NCBI GenBank assembly: GCA_035283185.1
Contig: DATEUJ010000207.1
Span: 5,515 to 69,514, forward strand
From: DASSFZ01 sp035283185
Lineage (GTDB): Bacteria > Chloroflexota > Anaerolineae > Fen-1058
DNA: 64,000 nucleotides
Direction of reading: 5' to 3'
Shown here piece by piece: positions 30,600 to 39,034 of the stretch; within the stretch, counting starts at the first letter, position 1, and each line of letters begins with the position of its first letter. Both the position numbers and the translations under genes were made by a program. Below the pieces are notes generated by a model. It did no database searches. It worked only from the letters and a program-made list of their open reading frames with translations, and had not been told where the DNA came from.

Positions 30600-32129
30600 T
30601 CACGGTGCCACCGGTTGCACTTCGATCGCCGGCACGCTCGGCGGGTAAACGAACGGCGTGCGGATGCGGCGGTTCTCATCCATGCCCGCGTAGTTCGTAC
30701 GAGTCGAGCGCCAGAAGGGACTCGGTAAACCCTGCTGCCGCATGTCATACTTGCGCCACGGCTCGATCACATCTCGCCAGGCCCAGGCCTCGCAGACGCG
30801 CTTGAGTTTGGTGTCGGGATCATCTGAGCCGTCGCCGTCGAGGTCACACGCGGCCGTGCCGAACCCGGGCCAGCTCTGGCACTCGTCGCGCCTGCGCACA
30901 CACTGGTATTCGTCATAGCGCCACGTCCACTCCGGCCACCACCAGGTCTGCACCGGCGCGGCATACGCCGGCGAGCAGTTGGCGCAGGCGCAGTTGTCGC
31001 AGGCTTCGCACGAGTAGCCGGGTTCCTGCGTGCGCGCGACGTACTCGCACTCGCGATCCTGGCACTCCTCGTTCCACTTCGGGAATGTCTCGTCCAGCCC
31101 CCACGACGACGTTTCGTACACCTTCGTCGTGCACTGGCCGGGGCTTATCGGGAGCACCTGCGCACCGCCGTTCCACTCGCGGTCTTCCAGGATGAGCGCG
31201 GAGGGGGAGCCGGGTTGCGCTGCGCCGGGGAAGGGATTGCCCGCGCCCGTGTAGCGCCGCCAGGCGACGGCGAGCTTGTAGTTCACACGGTCGCCCTCGC
31301 CGGCCTCGAACGTGCCGCAGTCGTAGCCGGCTTCCTCATGCTCGCCGCGATCGATGCTGCACGGGCGGGCCGTGCCGTCTGAGAACCGCTCGGCGGCATC
31401 CGGCGCGCCGATGAAGCAGATCGTGTTCTCCAGGCCGACGAGCGCGCGCGGCCAGGGATAGCGTGCGGCGTTCACCGGTGGGATCTTGACCGACACTGAG
31501 AGGTTCCAGCCCGGCCACCACTCCGGCCCATTCTCACATGGCTGGCTGACCACACCGCCGCCGAAGGACGGCTCGCGCAAGCACGGGTACGGATCGACGA
31601 CCGGCGTGGGCTGTGTGCCAGGCGTCGGCGTCGGGCCAGAGCAGGACTCGACGCAGACAGCCGACACGACGTACACTTCACCGGTATTGGTCTGCCACAG
31701 CGTCACGCGGCACGAGTTGGAGCCGCATGCGCACAGGCCGTCCGCGCCAGATTGGATGCAAGCGTATACATACCGCCCGGGCTCTGCGTTGAAGGGCGTC
31801 GGAGTCGGGAGCGGCGGACGGGTCGGCTGTGGCGTGCCGCTGCCTGACGGGGGTGGAGGAGTCGGATCGCTCCCTCCGCCCGGAGGCTCGGCCGGCGGCG
31901 GTGGGTTGCCGGGGGTGCCGCCGCCGGGGCCCTCATCGCTGCAGTTGATCGTGCACCCGCACGATGGATCGATCGTGCAGATCGGTGTGCCGCCCTGCTG
32001 GGCCGGGGCGGCTGCCGGTTGGGCTGCTGCGGGCGCGCGAACATCGAGCGCGATCAGCAGCGCCGCCAGGACTACGGCGATGGCGGTGGCTCGGGCAATT
32101 GCTCGATTGCCCAGTCGGCGACTTTCCAT
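30600..32129 (-). CDS. Secreted cysteine- and proline-rich protein
   Basis: A 509-residue exported protein from ATG 32129 (AGGAGGACAAGAC upstream), overlapping the preceding gene by 58 bases. Signal peptide about 1-37 ends APAAAQ. A Pro/Gly/Thr-rich linker (about 65-115) leads into domains with over 25 cysteines, including CEACDNCACANCSP and CTIDPSCGCTINCSD, and many tryptophans (WWWPEWTWRY). Cys pairs imply extracellular disulfides, matching the DsbA-like enzyme at 27590. It may be a surface or pilus-associated protein. No family recognised. Confidence 0.75.
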   Translation of the reverse strand: MESRRLGNRAIARATAIAVVLAALLIALDVRAPAAAQPAAAPAQQGGTPICTIDPSCGCTINCSDEGPGGGTPGNPPPPAEPPGGGSDPTPPPPSGSGTPQPTRPPLPTPTPFNAEPGRYVYACIQSGADGLCACGSNSCRVTLWQTNTGEVYVVSAVCVESCSGPTPTPGTQPTPVVDPYPCLREPSFGGGVVSQPCENGPEWWPGWNLSVSVKIPPVNAARYPWPRALVGLENTICFIGAPDAAERFSDGTARPCSIDRGEHEEAGYDCGTFEAGEGDRVNYKLAVAWRRYTGAGNPFPGAAQPGSPSALILEDREWNGGAQVLPISPGQCTTKVYETSSWGLDETFPKWNEECQDRECEYVARTQEPGYSCEACDNCACANCSPAYAAPVQTWWWPEWTWRYDEYQCVRRRDECQSWPGFGTAACDLDGDGSDDPDTKLKRVCEAWAWRDVIEPWRKYDMRQQGLPSPFWRSTRTNYAGMDENRRIRTPFVYPPSVPAIEVQPVAP

Positions 32130-32812
32130 GTCTTGTCCTCCTGAAGTGTCACGGTGGCGATGTGCAGCTGGTACGGAGTCAGGCCCTTGATCTCAGAGTT
32201 GCGATAGGCACAGGGCGCCGTCTGGTTCAATTTCTGACAACTGGCGGCATCAAACAGGATCGCACCCTTCACCTGCAGCTTGGCTCGCGCCACAGTGCAA
32301 GTCGTCATGTCCGTGCAGCGCACGGGGTTGATCGGCCCGAGTATGTTGATCTCGCGGAATGTCGATGGCTCAATCGTGGTCGCGAACCCCGACGTCGAGC
32401 GCTGCTGGGCGGAAGCGCACAGCGCGTTCTTATCCGGCTGTTGCAGCAGCGTGGTGTCGTCCGCATCTTCGGCGTAGTAGCATGCCAGTACCGCGTTGAA
32501 CGCTTCGATGATCTGCTGTTCAACCTCTGCCGGCGGCGCGAAGTACGTCTTGCCGCTCAGCTGCTCGGTCTTCAGCGTCCAGCCTTCGGGCAGAGGCGTC
32601 GTCGCTGCTTGCGCCCCGCCCAGCGGGGTCGGCGCGCGGCGGTCCGGCGTGGGCGTTCGCGGCTCAATCGTGCCGATCACCTCGGACGCCGGCAGCGGCT
32701 GTGCCGTCAGCGGGCGAATCAGCGTACCGAGCACGCCGATCGCCAGCGCAGCCAGCACAACGATCGCCAGCCAGCCGGCCGGCTTGATGCGCGTTTTGTT
32801 TTGTGTGTTCAT
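32072..32812 (-). CDS. Exported/anchored hypothetical protein
   Basis: A 246-residue product from ATG 32812 behind GGAGGATAAACGACC. One N-terminal membrane segment (about 12-35, AGWLAIVVLAALAIGVLGTLI), a Pro/Thr linker that contains an in-frame palindromic unit (32604-32628, peptide PLGGAQAATTPL), then a globular domain (EVEQQIIEAFNAVLACYYAED ... HIATVTLQEDKTWKVADWAIE) whose layout resembles NTF2/VirB8-like extracytoplasmic domains. The resemblance is weak. It lies between the Tad operon and the Cys-rich secreted protein. Confidence 0.65.
   Translation of the reverse strand: MNTQNKTRIKPAGWLAIVVLAALAIGVLGTLIRPLTAQPLPASEVIGTIEPRTPTPDRRAPTPLGGAQAATTPLPEGWTLKTEQLSGKTYFAPPAEVEQQIIEAFNAVLACYYAEDADDTTLLQQPDKNALCASAQQRSTSGFATTIEPSTFREINILGPINPVRCTDMTTCTVARAKLQVKGAILFDAASCQKLNQTAPCAYRNSEIKGLTPYQLHIATVTLQEDKTWKVADWAIEQLPEPPPSP
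32604..32628. repeat. In-gene palindromic element (GCTTGCGCCCCGC family)
   Basis: GCTGCTTGCGCCCCGC-CCA-GCGGGG; encodes GGAQAAT in the exported protein. Matches 38279-38303 over the whole unit except the short loop. Confidence 0.75.
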
Positions 32813-32861
32813 GGTCGTTTATCCTCCAACCCCCGCTGCGCGAGGGCAGGTTTGCAATGTG

Positions 32862-32881
32862 AAAGGGCCGCGCGGCCCTTT
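32862..32881 (-). terminator. Palindromic terminator at the end of the Tad operon
   Basis: A perfect 20-bp palindrome, AAAGGGCCGC followed by its complement, lies 88 bases past the TadG-like stop. With A and T ends on both sides it can act as a bidirectional terminator. An in-gap CCCCGCTGCGCGAGGGCAG unit (32829-32849) follows. Confidence 0.6.
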
Positions 32882-32969
32882 GTGATCAGCATACGATCAC
32901 ATCGGACGCCGTCAATCCCTGACGCATGTCCTATGCGCGCCCACAACATCTCAATCGTGATCACGTCAG

Positions 32970-33443
32970 TCAGTCCCCCTGCCGGGCGATGCCCCACGCC
33001 GGGCGCTCCCGGCCGGTCACAGCCAGCTGCACCTCGCCCACGCCGATCAGGCCGAGGAACACCGGCTTGATCGAGACCGTGCCCTGCACGACGATGGTAT
33101 TGCCCTGCACGTATACGTGGCCGACGCGCAGATGGGGATGGTTGAGCTGGGCGAAGCGCCGCGCGGCGGCGACGCTCTCGGCGGTGAGCTTCACCTGGCC
33201 GAACTGGGCGAACCGCGCCGCGTCGATCTCGGAGGCCGCCGCGACCGCTGCACCGTCCATCGCCCAGCGCGCGCGGCGATGCTCGACGAACAGCAGCCCG
33301 CCGTCGAATACCAGGCCGACGAGCGCGATCAGCAGCGGCAGCAGGATCGCCGCCCAGACGAGGACTTGCCCCGCTTCGCGGGATGTGCCAGGTGTCGCGC
33401 GTTCATGTGTCCTGCGATCACGTTTTACGTTCTTTCGTACCAT
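32970..33443 (-). CDS. TadG/TadE-like pilus assembly protein
   Basis: A 157-residue protein with the Tad N-terminal signature GQVLVWAAILLPLLIALVGLVFDGG (membrane helix about 26-48) and WAMDGAAVAAASEIDAARFA, typical of TadG-like proteins. It would be exported and contribute to Flp pilus biogenesis. An in-frame palindrome (CCCCGC-TTC-GCGGGA, about 33369-33383) lies just before the helix. ATG 33443 has GAGGAGTTAAACG. It is the last gene of the Tad operon before the terminator. Confidence 0.8.
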   Translation of the reverse strand: MVRKNVKRDRRTHERATPGTSREAGQVLVWAAILLPLLIALVGLVFDGGLLFVEHRRARWAMDGAAVAAASEIDAARFAQFGQVKLTAESVAAARRFAQLNHPHLRVGHVYVQGNTIVVQGTVSIKPVFLGLIGVGEVQLAVTGRERPAWGIARQGD

Positions 33444-33529
33444 CGTTTAACTCCTCACCTCCAAGGCCGCGCCGGGTGGGCGCACCGCAGCCGGCGGGTA
33501 AGGTAGCACCCTGCTACGAGATGCCGGCT

Positions 33530-33892
33530 TCATCGCCGTCTCTGCCTGTCGCGCACGCGCCGTCGTGAACGACCTGCGTTCAGAAATGTCCACCACGCAA
33601 AGCCGCGCTCGCGGAGCATTTCCAGCAAGTCCACCCAAGCGACCGGACCCGCGCCCCGGACGTGTGGTCCGGTCGGGCCAAACCGGAATTGACCGGTTGG
33701 AAACGGCACGACTCTGAGACCATGTGCCCGAATGGCCCGGATCGCGTCCGCCAGTGTCTGGATGCCCACGCGGCGAAACGGTGTAGCGCTCCTGCGTGGG
33801 ATGTACTCCTGCAGCGACAGCTGATCGCGCTCGGTGATGACGGGATCAGGCGTGGCAGCCTCTACAAAATCAGGCGGATAGCTCACGGCCAT
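33530..33892 (-). CDS. Hypothetical protein in the Tad operon
   Basis: A 120-residue product from ATG 33892, overlapping the TadE-like gene stop by 10 bases; GGAAG lies upstream. The sequence (DPVITERDQLSLQEYIPRRS, IQTLADAIRAIRAHGLRVVPF, WVDLLEMLRERGFAWW) looks cytosolic and helical, with a very basic C-terminus. No membrane helix or signal. I recognise no family. Coupling to tadE suggests a pilus-assembly accessory. Confidence 0.55.
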   Translation of the reverse strand: MAVSYPPDFVEAATPDPVITERDQLSLQEYIPRRSATPFRRVGIQTLADAIRAIRAHGLRVVPFPTGQFRFGPTGPHVRGAGPVAWVDLLEMLRERGFAWWTFLNAGRSRRRVRDRQRRR

Positions 33893-34338
33893 AGCGACTT
33901 CCAACGATAGACCGGCATGGTCTGCCGCGAACAGATACGGCCGGGCGACAGCACATCGCCCATCGGCACCGGCGGCGCAGGCACGTCGTAGCACGCCTGC
34001 ACCTGAATCTGCGTGCCGCGTCCCCATTGACCCCAGATGCGCGCCTGCATCTGAGCCTTGTCGGGATTCAGCCCGAAGCCGGCCAGCGTGTAGCGCGCGC
34101 CGAGGTACGCCTGGTTCAGGCCACGCTGCTGGTTGAGCGTGGCGACCGCGTGCCGCGTGCCCGACCAGGCCGCCGCTTCCGTCGCCAGCTTGGTGTACAG
34201 CAGCTGGCCGAAGCCGACGATGCCGGCGATGATGATCAGGAACAGCGGCAGCACGATGACGAACTCGACGTAGCTTTGGCCCCGGCGGGGCGAATGCAGA
34301 ATGTGGAATGCACGCGAAGCGTGTAGAAATTTCTTCAT
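33883..34338 (-). CDS. TadE-like pseudopilin
   Basis: A 151-residue protein with the TadE signature GQSYVEFVIVLPLFLIIIAGIVGFGQLLYTKLATEAAAWSGTRHA; the Glu five residues after the Gly is the processing mark of pseudopilins. The prepilin peptidase at 29246 would cleave at G|QSYVE. The N-terminal 18 residues (FLHASRAFHILHS) derive from a CATTCT-type word repeat that has become part of the gene. ATG 34338. The C-terminal domain has two Cys. Confidence 0.85.
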   Translation of the reverse strand: MKKFLHASRAFHILHSPRRGQSYVEFVIVLPLFLIIIAGIVGFGQLLYTKLATEAAAWSGTRHAVATLNQQRGLNQAYLGARYTLAGFGLNPDKAQMQARIWGQWGRGTQIQVQACYDVPAPPVPMGDVLSPGRICSRQTMPVYRWKSLWP

Positions 34339-34355
34339 TCGTCATTCTCCATTCT

Positions 34356-34775
34356 TCATTCAAACGTGCCCGGCGGACCCGGGTAGAACTCTTCCAGCCG
34401 GAAGAAGGCGCTCGATTTCAGGTCGAGCTGGAGACCGCCGCCCATCAGCGCGCCCAGACCCGTCGGCCAGCGCCACGGCACATCGGCGCGGGCGCTCACC
34501 GAGCGTAACGATGGCTGATCCTTCAGCGTGAAGTGCTTACGCGGGTCGCCGGTCAACTGACCGAGATTGCCGACCAGCGTGCTGTACGTGGCGTACCCGG
34601 TCGCCATCGGCCGCCGCACGGCCACTGCCCGCGCCGCCTCGAAGGTCGCGGTGGACACCGCCATGCGGCTGTACCAGAACATCGCGAACTCGAAGGCGAG
34701 CAGCAGTAGCAGCAGCACGCCGGGCAGGACGATGATGAACTCCAGGTAGCCCTGCGCTTTACGATGTTTCAGCAT
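34356..34775 (-). CDS. TadE-like pseudopilin
   Basis: A 139-residue protein from ATG 34775 with AGAGGA upstream. AQGYLEFIIVLPGVLLLLLLAFEFAMFWYSRMAVSTATFEAARAVAV matches the TadE leader and helix, with G|YLEF as likely cleavage site. The soluble C-terminal part is short. With the neighbour at 33883 it gives two TadE paralogues that differ in their C-terminal domains, possibly forming a heteromeric tip or base of the pilus. Confidence 0.85.
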   Translation of the reverse strand: MLKHRKAQGYLEFIIVLPGVLLLLLLAFEFAMFWYSRMAVSTATFEAARAVAVRRPMATGYATYSTLVGNLGQLTGDPRKHFTLKDQPSLRSVSARADVPWRWPTGLGALMGGGLQLDLKSSAFFRLEEFYPGPPGTFE

Positions 34776-34865
34776 GGAAGTCCTCTTGGGTGGTGCGTGG
34801 AGCGTGAAGCGTGGACACGTGAAGCGTTGTTCGCTCCACAGCCGCTCGCCCCACACTCCACGCCC

Positions 34866-35015
34866 TTACGGCAGCGCATTGATGCGGCCTTGCTGTCGCC
34901 GAAAGACGTTGCCCACCAGCGCGATGGTCGCCACCACGATGGCGGCGATGGCCAGCACGGCGGCGAGCAACACGACGTATTCGGTGTACCCTTGACCGCG
35001 ATTGTCGAATAGCAT
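34866..35015 (-). CDS. flp: Flp-type pilin (copy 2)
   Basis: A 49-residue type IVb pilin from ATG 35015 (GGGAGAATCATC upstream). RGQGYTEYVVLLAAVLAIAA shows the G|QGYTEY processing site and the hydrophobic polymerisation helix; FRRQQGRINALP ends it. After cleavage it would be the major subunit of the Flp/Tad pilus. Its protein is identical to the next gene at 35057, while 21 codons differ synonymously. Confidence 0.9.
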   Translation of the reverse strand: MLFDNRGQGYTEYVVLLAAVLAIAAIVVATIALVGNVFRRQQGRINALP

Positions 35016-35056
35016 GATGATTCTCCCTTCGTGATCGGAATGGATTGGTTCTGGTG

Positions 35057-35206
35057 TTAGGGCAGGGCGTTGATGCGGCCCTGCTGCCGGCGGAACACGT
35101 TACCGACGAGCGCGATGGTCGCCACGACGATGGCGGCAATCGCCAGCACCGCCGCGAGCAAGACCACGTACTCGGTGTACCCTTGACCGCGATTGTCAAA
35201 CAGCAT
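35057..35206 (-). CDS. flp: Flp-type pilin (copy 1)
   Basis: A 49-residue pilin from ATG 35206 with AAAGGAG upstream, the first of two tandem copies. All 49 residues equal those of copy 2. Pilin genes are usually the most strongly expressed of a Tad locus; the short gap (41 bases) between the copies contains no terminator. Confidence 0.9.
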   Translation of the reverse strand: MLFDNRGQGYTEYVVLLAAVLAIAAIVVATIALVGNVFRRQQGRINALP

Positions 35207-35277
35207 GATGACGCTCCTTTCTTTGGAAGGATGAGGGATGAAAGATGAAACTTCACCCTTCCGCCTTCATCCTTTGT

Positions 35278-36162
35278 TTACCTGCCCAGCACACCAAGCA
35301 TCTTCACCGCGCCCGGCGCGATCAGGATGATGGTGATGGCGATGATGGCGAAGAAGGCGGGAATCACCATCAGCACCGCGTTCTTGTAGCCGCGCTCGGT
35401 GATCAGCAGGCGCGTGGTGATGCGCGCGTCGCCTGCCATCTGGCGCAGCGCCCTGGCCATCCCGCCGCCGCCCATCTCGTAGGCGGCCTTCAATCGCTCG
35501 AACACGCGCACAATCTCCGGCAGCCGGCCGGCCTTCTGTGCGGTCTCGTCGAAGGCGGCGGCCAGGTCGCCGTTCACGGCGTAGGCCGAGGCCACCTTGC
35601 GATACTCGGCCACCCACGCGCCACCCGGGCGCTCGGCCAGGCTGCGGATGGCCGAAGGCAGCGCGGCACCCGACGCGACGTAGATCGCCAGCCGGTCCAT
35701 CGTCGAGGCTGCATCGAGCATGAGTTGCTCCTTGCGCTCCTGCTCGGCTTTGGCGACGATGCGTGAGGGGACACCCCAGCCAAGCAGCCCGGCGACGAGC
35801 ATGAGCGGCAACGCGGCCTCGGCCAGGCCGATGAGTAGCGCGAACGCGCCAACCATGACGGCGAACATCACGGCGTTGAACAGCCGGGCGCCGAACACCT
35901 GCTCCGGCGTGGTGAAGCCTGACGGGTAGCCAGCACGCGCCAGCCGGACATGCAGATCGGCTTTCTGCGTGTCAACGCGAAGCGTGCCGCGCCCGATGGT
36001 CATCACCCGCTCGGCGGCGGGCGCGAACAGCGACTCGATGAGCCGCTGCATAGCGGGGCGGTTGTCGGCTTCGGTCAGTTTCACGCGCACGCGGCGCGGC
36101 CGCAGCGCGTCCACGAACAGGAACACGCCGAAGGCGGCGAGGAAAGCGAACGGAATGGTCAT
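35278..36162 (-). CDS. tadC: TadC-like inner-membrane platform protein
   Basis: A 294-residue protein with a T2SSF domain: helix at 1-20, a pair of helices about 95-140 (MFAVMVGAFALLIGL, LPLMLVAGLLGWGVPSRIVAKA), the cytoplasmic T2SSF helices (MDRLAIYVASGAALPSAIRSLAE ... AAFDETAQKAGRLPEIVRVFERLK) and a C-terminal helix (MVIPAFFAIIAITIILI). TadB and TadC form the platform that couples the CpaF ATPase to pilin assembly. ATG 36162 has GGAGTGCAGG. Word-like repeats of the GTAGTCGA type fill 36171-36256 upstream. Confidence 0.9.
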   Translation of the reverse strand: MTIPFAFLAAFGVFLFVDALRPRRVRVKLTEADNRPAMQRLIESLFAPAAERVMTIGRGTLRVDTQKADLHVRLARAGYPSGFTTPEQVFGARLFNAVMFAVMVGAFALLIGLAEAALPLMLVAGLLGWGVPSRIVAKAEQERKEQLMLDAASTMDRLAIYVASGAALPSAIRSLAERPGGAWVAEYRKVASAYAVNGDLAAAFDETAQKAGRLPEIVRVFERLKAAYEMGGGGMARALRQMAGDARITTRLLITERGYKNAVLMVIPAFFAIIAITIILIAPGAVKMLGVLGR

Positions 36163-36170
36163 CCTGCACT

Positions 36171-36256
36171 CCTTCAATAGTCTGGTGGTCATGTGGTCTG
36201 ATAGTCCTGTGGTCGACTGTGCCACCGATCGACCACCTGACTACGCGACTAACCGA
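36171..36256. repeat. Word-like intergenic repeat (GACTACGCGACTAAC type)
   Basis: Imperfect tandem words such as TAGTCTGGTGGTC, GACTACGCGAC, TAACCGACTAC. The same vocabulary fills 45160-45248, 49232-49316 and 53398-53500, always in Tad-locus gaps. Confidence 0.7.
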
Positions 36257-37132
36257 CTACACGACGTCCTTGACTTCCAGCGTCAGCCCTCGCGTCGCCA
36301 TCCGGCGCGCCATGAAGAACGCGGTGCCGGCGAAGACGAGCGCGACCGTCAGCACGATCTGACCTTCCAACGACGAGTAGAAGCCGGCCTCATACTCCCG
36401 CATCCAGGGCAGCACCTTCATCACCAGGAAGAAGCCGATCGGCGCGAGTGACACAATCAGCGACTCCAGTCGCGCCTGTGCCTGCTTGGCGGCGATCTCG
36501 CGGCGCAGCGCGACCTGCTCGCGCACCATCGTCTCCAGTCCCAGCAGCACCTCGCCGATGCTGCCGCCCTCGGTTGCCTTGAGCGTCAACGCCTCGGCGA
36601 TCATGCGCAGGAACGGATTGCGGCGGCGTTCCATCACGGCGGCGAAGGCTTCTTCCAGATCGGTGCCCACCTGCTGCGCGCGCCACACGTCGCGCAGGTC
36701 GGCGGCGGCTGGGTCAGGGCCGTTGCGCGCAGCGTGATCCAGTGCGTCGCGCATAGAGCCGGTCGCCGAGAAGCCTTCGCGCATGAGTTGCGTGACTTCG
36801 GCCAGCGCCTCGTCGTACGCCTGCCGGAACGCATCGCGCTGCGACTCGTAGCGCTGCCAGAGCAGCGCCGGGCCAATAGTGACGCCGGCGACGGCGAGCG
36901 CGGGCGCACCGAGTACCACCGCCAGTCCTGCGCCGGCGACTGCGACGAGCAGGCAAGCGGTCAGGAACTCACGCGCGGTGACCGGCAGCTCGGCGGCGTC
37001 GAGCCTGGCTTGCAAACGTTTCATCAGACCACCCTGGGGCTTTTCCAGCTTCACGCGGCGGGGGAACGCCAGCGCGCTGAACATCAGAAAGATGCCGGCG
37101 GCGGCGAGTAGGGCAAAGAGAATGTTCTGCAT
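36257..37132 (-). CDS. tadB: TadB-like inner-membrane platform protein
   Basis: A 291-residue T2SSF-domain protein from ATG 37132 (CGGAGGATTC). Helices at 1-22 and about 57-90, a cytoplasmic T2SSF bundle (RQAYDEALAEVTQLMREGFSATGSMRDALDHAA; LEEAFAAVMERRRNPFLRMIAEALTLKATEGGSIGEVLLGLE) and C-terminal helices (LIVSLAPIGFFLVMKVLPW; IVLTVALVFAGTAFFMARR). It pairs with TadC downstream. The gap 37140-37230 is word-like repeat. Confidence 0.9.
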   Translation of the reverse strand: MQNILFALLAAAGIFLMFSALAFPRRVKLEKPQGGLMKRLQARLDAAELPVTAREFLTACLLVAVAGAGLAVVLGAPALAVAGVTIGPALLWQRYESQRDAFRQAYDEALAEVTQLMREGFSATGSMRDALDHAARNGPDPAAADLRDVWRAQQVGTDLEEAFAAVMERRRNPFLRMIAEALTLKATEGGSIGEVLLGLETMVREQVALRREIAAKQAQARLESLIVSLAPIGFFLVMKVLPWMREYEAGFYSSLEGQIVLTVALVFAGTAFFMARRMATRGLTLEVKDVV

Positions 37133-37139
37133 GAATCCT

Positions 37140-37230
37140 CCGGTTAGCGTATGGCTGATGGCTGATGGTGTCCATCTGCTATCGGCCATCGGCTATCCTT
37201 CGCTTTCGCTCAGGACAGGTCTGCAATCTG
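37140..37230. repeat. Word-like repeat plus CCTTCGCTTTCGCTCAGGACAGG unit
   Basis: GGCTGATGGCTGATGG, CATCTGCTATCGGCC and an exact CTATCCTTCGCTTTCGCTCA run that also occurs at 13088-13107; the two intergenic regions share both repeat types in the same order. Confidence 0.75.
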
Positions 37231-38589
37231 CTATCTGTTCTTCCGCTGCTCCACCACGTACACCTGCCACTGCTCGGCGCGGGGCAGGGGGCTGGCTGCA
37301 TCGGCCGTCAGGTAGCGCAGCACGGCGGCAAGATTGTCGGTGACGAACGGGCTACTGTTCAGTGCGTTGACCGCGTGGTGTGCCTTGATGCCGCGCCGGC
37401 CGTCCTTGCCAAACAAGACCCCCAACTGCTCACGTTCCAGCCGCTTCAGTTGATCCGGTGACGCCGGCGAGAAAACCCAGTGCCGCGCACTGCTTGCGCC
37501 CGTGCTTGCCTCCCGCCCAGCGGGGCGCTCTGCGGGGTCGCCCGCGCTGAAGGCGACGATGACCGCCACGGGCGAGACCGTCGTGCGCTGCCGCACCAGG
37601 TGCGTGATGAACGGGCGCGCGCCAGTCGCGTCGAGCGCAGCCTCCTCCAGCACCGCCAGCGCCTCGTCGTCACTGCTCACGGTGAACTGCCGCGACTCGC
37701 GCTCGGCTTCATGCCGCAGGCGGAGATCGGCGAGTGCCCACTGCTGGAACGAGCGCGTCGTCGCCCTCTGGTGCGCCAGCAGCCCCAGCCACACCAGCAC
37801 GCCCAGCGCGGCGAAGCCGATGGCGATGCCGGTCAGATCGAGCGCTGATTGTGTAATGGTCACCGGTGCGAGGGGCACGGCAGACGATGCCGTTGTGCTG
37901 CCGGTCGCCAACCCTTCCATGCGGCGCAGCGGAAAGTCACCCGCTTGGGGCGCGGGCAGCGCAGCCAGGCCCGGTGCGCGCCAACCTGCCGGTGGGACGA
38001 CCTTCACGACTGCCGATGGCGGGACCTGGGCAGTGTATGTGCCGCCCGCATCAGTGATGAGCGTGTGCTGGCCGGTTCCATCCTCGACGACCACGGGCAC
38101 ACCCACGACACCGGATTCATCCTCGTCGCGCTGGCCGTCACCGTCGGCGTCGTCGAACACCACGCCGATAACTTGCACCAGGACGAACGTGGCTGTTGGG
38201 GTAGGCGTCGGCTGCGGCCTTTCCATCGTCGCAACGGTCGGCTCGACCGTCTCCGTCTGCACGGACAGCGGTGTGGCTGCTGCTTGCGCCCCGCTCTGCG
38301 GGGTTGGCCCGAACGATGGTGTTTTGGTCGGCGCAAAGAGCGGCGTTGGAGTCTTGGTTGGCTCGAACGCTGGTGTCGGTGTCTTCTCCGGCTCTTGCCC
38401 TCCCTGCGGCGGCGCAGGCTTGGTCGGCTCCTCCACTGGCGGCTGGTCCTTGGGCGGTTCCTCTGTCGGCTTGTCCTGGGCCAGGATAAGGGAAGAAGGC
38501 GGAAGGATGAACCCCCGCTGCGCGAGGGCAGGCGATGAAGCACCGGCCAGCAGCAGCAGCGCCAGAGCGATCAGCAACAGGCGTCTCAT
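37231..38589 (-). CDS. Surface protein with Cna-B/SdrD-like domain and membrane helix
   Basis: A 452-residue protein from ATG 38589 behind AGGAGGAGGCGCG; the start overlaps the previous stop (ATGA). Signal peptide 1-22, a Pro/Thr-rich stalk (about 35-150, repeated PTKTPTP), a small Cna-B-like domain (about 160-235, VIGVVFDDADGDGQRDEDESGVVGVPVVVEDGTG), a membrane helix (about 277-300) and a cytoplasmic C-terminal domain. Two in-frame palindromic units occur (38279-38303 in the stalk and about 37490-37540 near the C-terminus), and a CCCCGC...GAGGGCAG unit lies just after the signal peptide. Probably a pilus-linked surface protein. Confidence 0.7.
   Translation of the reverse strand: MRRLLLIALALLLLAGASSPALAQRGFILPPSSLILAQDKPTEEPPKDQPPVEEPTKPAPPQGGQEPEKTPTPAFEPTKTPTPLFAPTKTPSFGPTPQSGAQAAATPLSVQTETVEPTVATMERPQPTPTPTATFVLVQVIGVVFDDADGDGQRDEDESGVVGVPVVVEDGTGQHTLITDAGGTYTAQVPPSAVVKVVPPAGWRAPGLAALPAPQAGDFPLRRMEGLATGSTTASSAVPLAPVTITQSALDLTGIAIGFAALGVLVWLGLLAHQRATTRSFQQWALADLRLRHEAERESRQFTVSSDDEALAVLEEAALDATGARPFITHLVRQRTTVSPVAVIVAFSAGDPAERPAGREASTGASSARHWVFSPASPDQLKRLEREQLGVLFGKDGRRGIKAHHAVNALNSSPFVTDNLAAVLRYLTADAASPLPRAEQWQVYVVEQRKNR
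38279..38303. repeat. In-gene palindromic element (GCTTGCGCCCCGC family)
   Basis: GCTGCTTGCGCCCCGC-TCT-GCGGGG; encodes SGAQAAATP inside the Pro/Thr stalk. Confidence 0.75.
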
Positions 38590-39029
38590 CGCGCCTCCTC
38601 CTGATTGCCTGTGGTGGTCCGCCTGCATCTGGATAGTGCGAAGCCGGTGGCGGTGAGCGCCAGACCCAACCCGATCATCAACGCAGCGGACCATGTGTCG
38701 GCCTGCGTCCCACCGGTCACCGGCAGCACAGCCGCCGGCATGGTCGGCGTCGGGGTCGGCTGGATTGCCGGTTGTTCTGGTTGCGTCTGCGCCGGCGACT
38801 CCGGCGTGCTCGTCGGCAGCGGTGTGGCAGCGATCGCCGTCGCAGTTGGCGTTGGCGTCTTCGTCGGTTCTTCGCCCGGCGCAGCCGTGGCCGTTGGCGT
38901 CTTCGTCGGCTCGGGATCCTGCGCAAAGGCTGAGGGATGAGGGATGAGGGATGAAACCAACGTCATCGTCACCACAGCCAGTGCGAGCCACTTGAATCGC
39001 GAATGTCCTGCAATGGTCTTGCTCTTCAT
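38586..39029 (-). CDS. Small LPVTG-anchored surface protein
   Basis: A 147-residue protein. A signal peptide (about 10-35, FKWLALAVVTMTLVSSLIP...AFA), a Pro/Thr-rich stalk (PTKTPTATA repeats), and at the C-terminus AVLPVTGGTQADTWSAALMIGLGLALTATGFALSRCRR: an LPxTG motif, a membrane helix and a basic tail, the three parts of a sortase signal. No sortase gene lies in the window. ATG 39029 is preceded by GGCGGAAGG, which is itself part of a word-like repeat. The stop overlaps the next start (ATGA). Confidence 0.7.
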   Translation of the reverse strand: MKSKTIAGHSRFKWLALAVVTMTLVSSLIPHPSAFAQDPEPTKTPTATAAPGEEPTKTPTPTATAIAATPLPTSTPESPAQTQPEQPAIQPTPTPTMPAAVLPVTGGTQADTWSAALMIGLGLALTATGFALSRCRRTTTGNQEEAR

Positions 39030-39034
39030 CCTTC

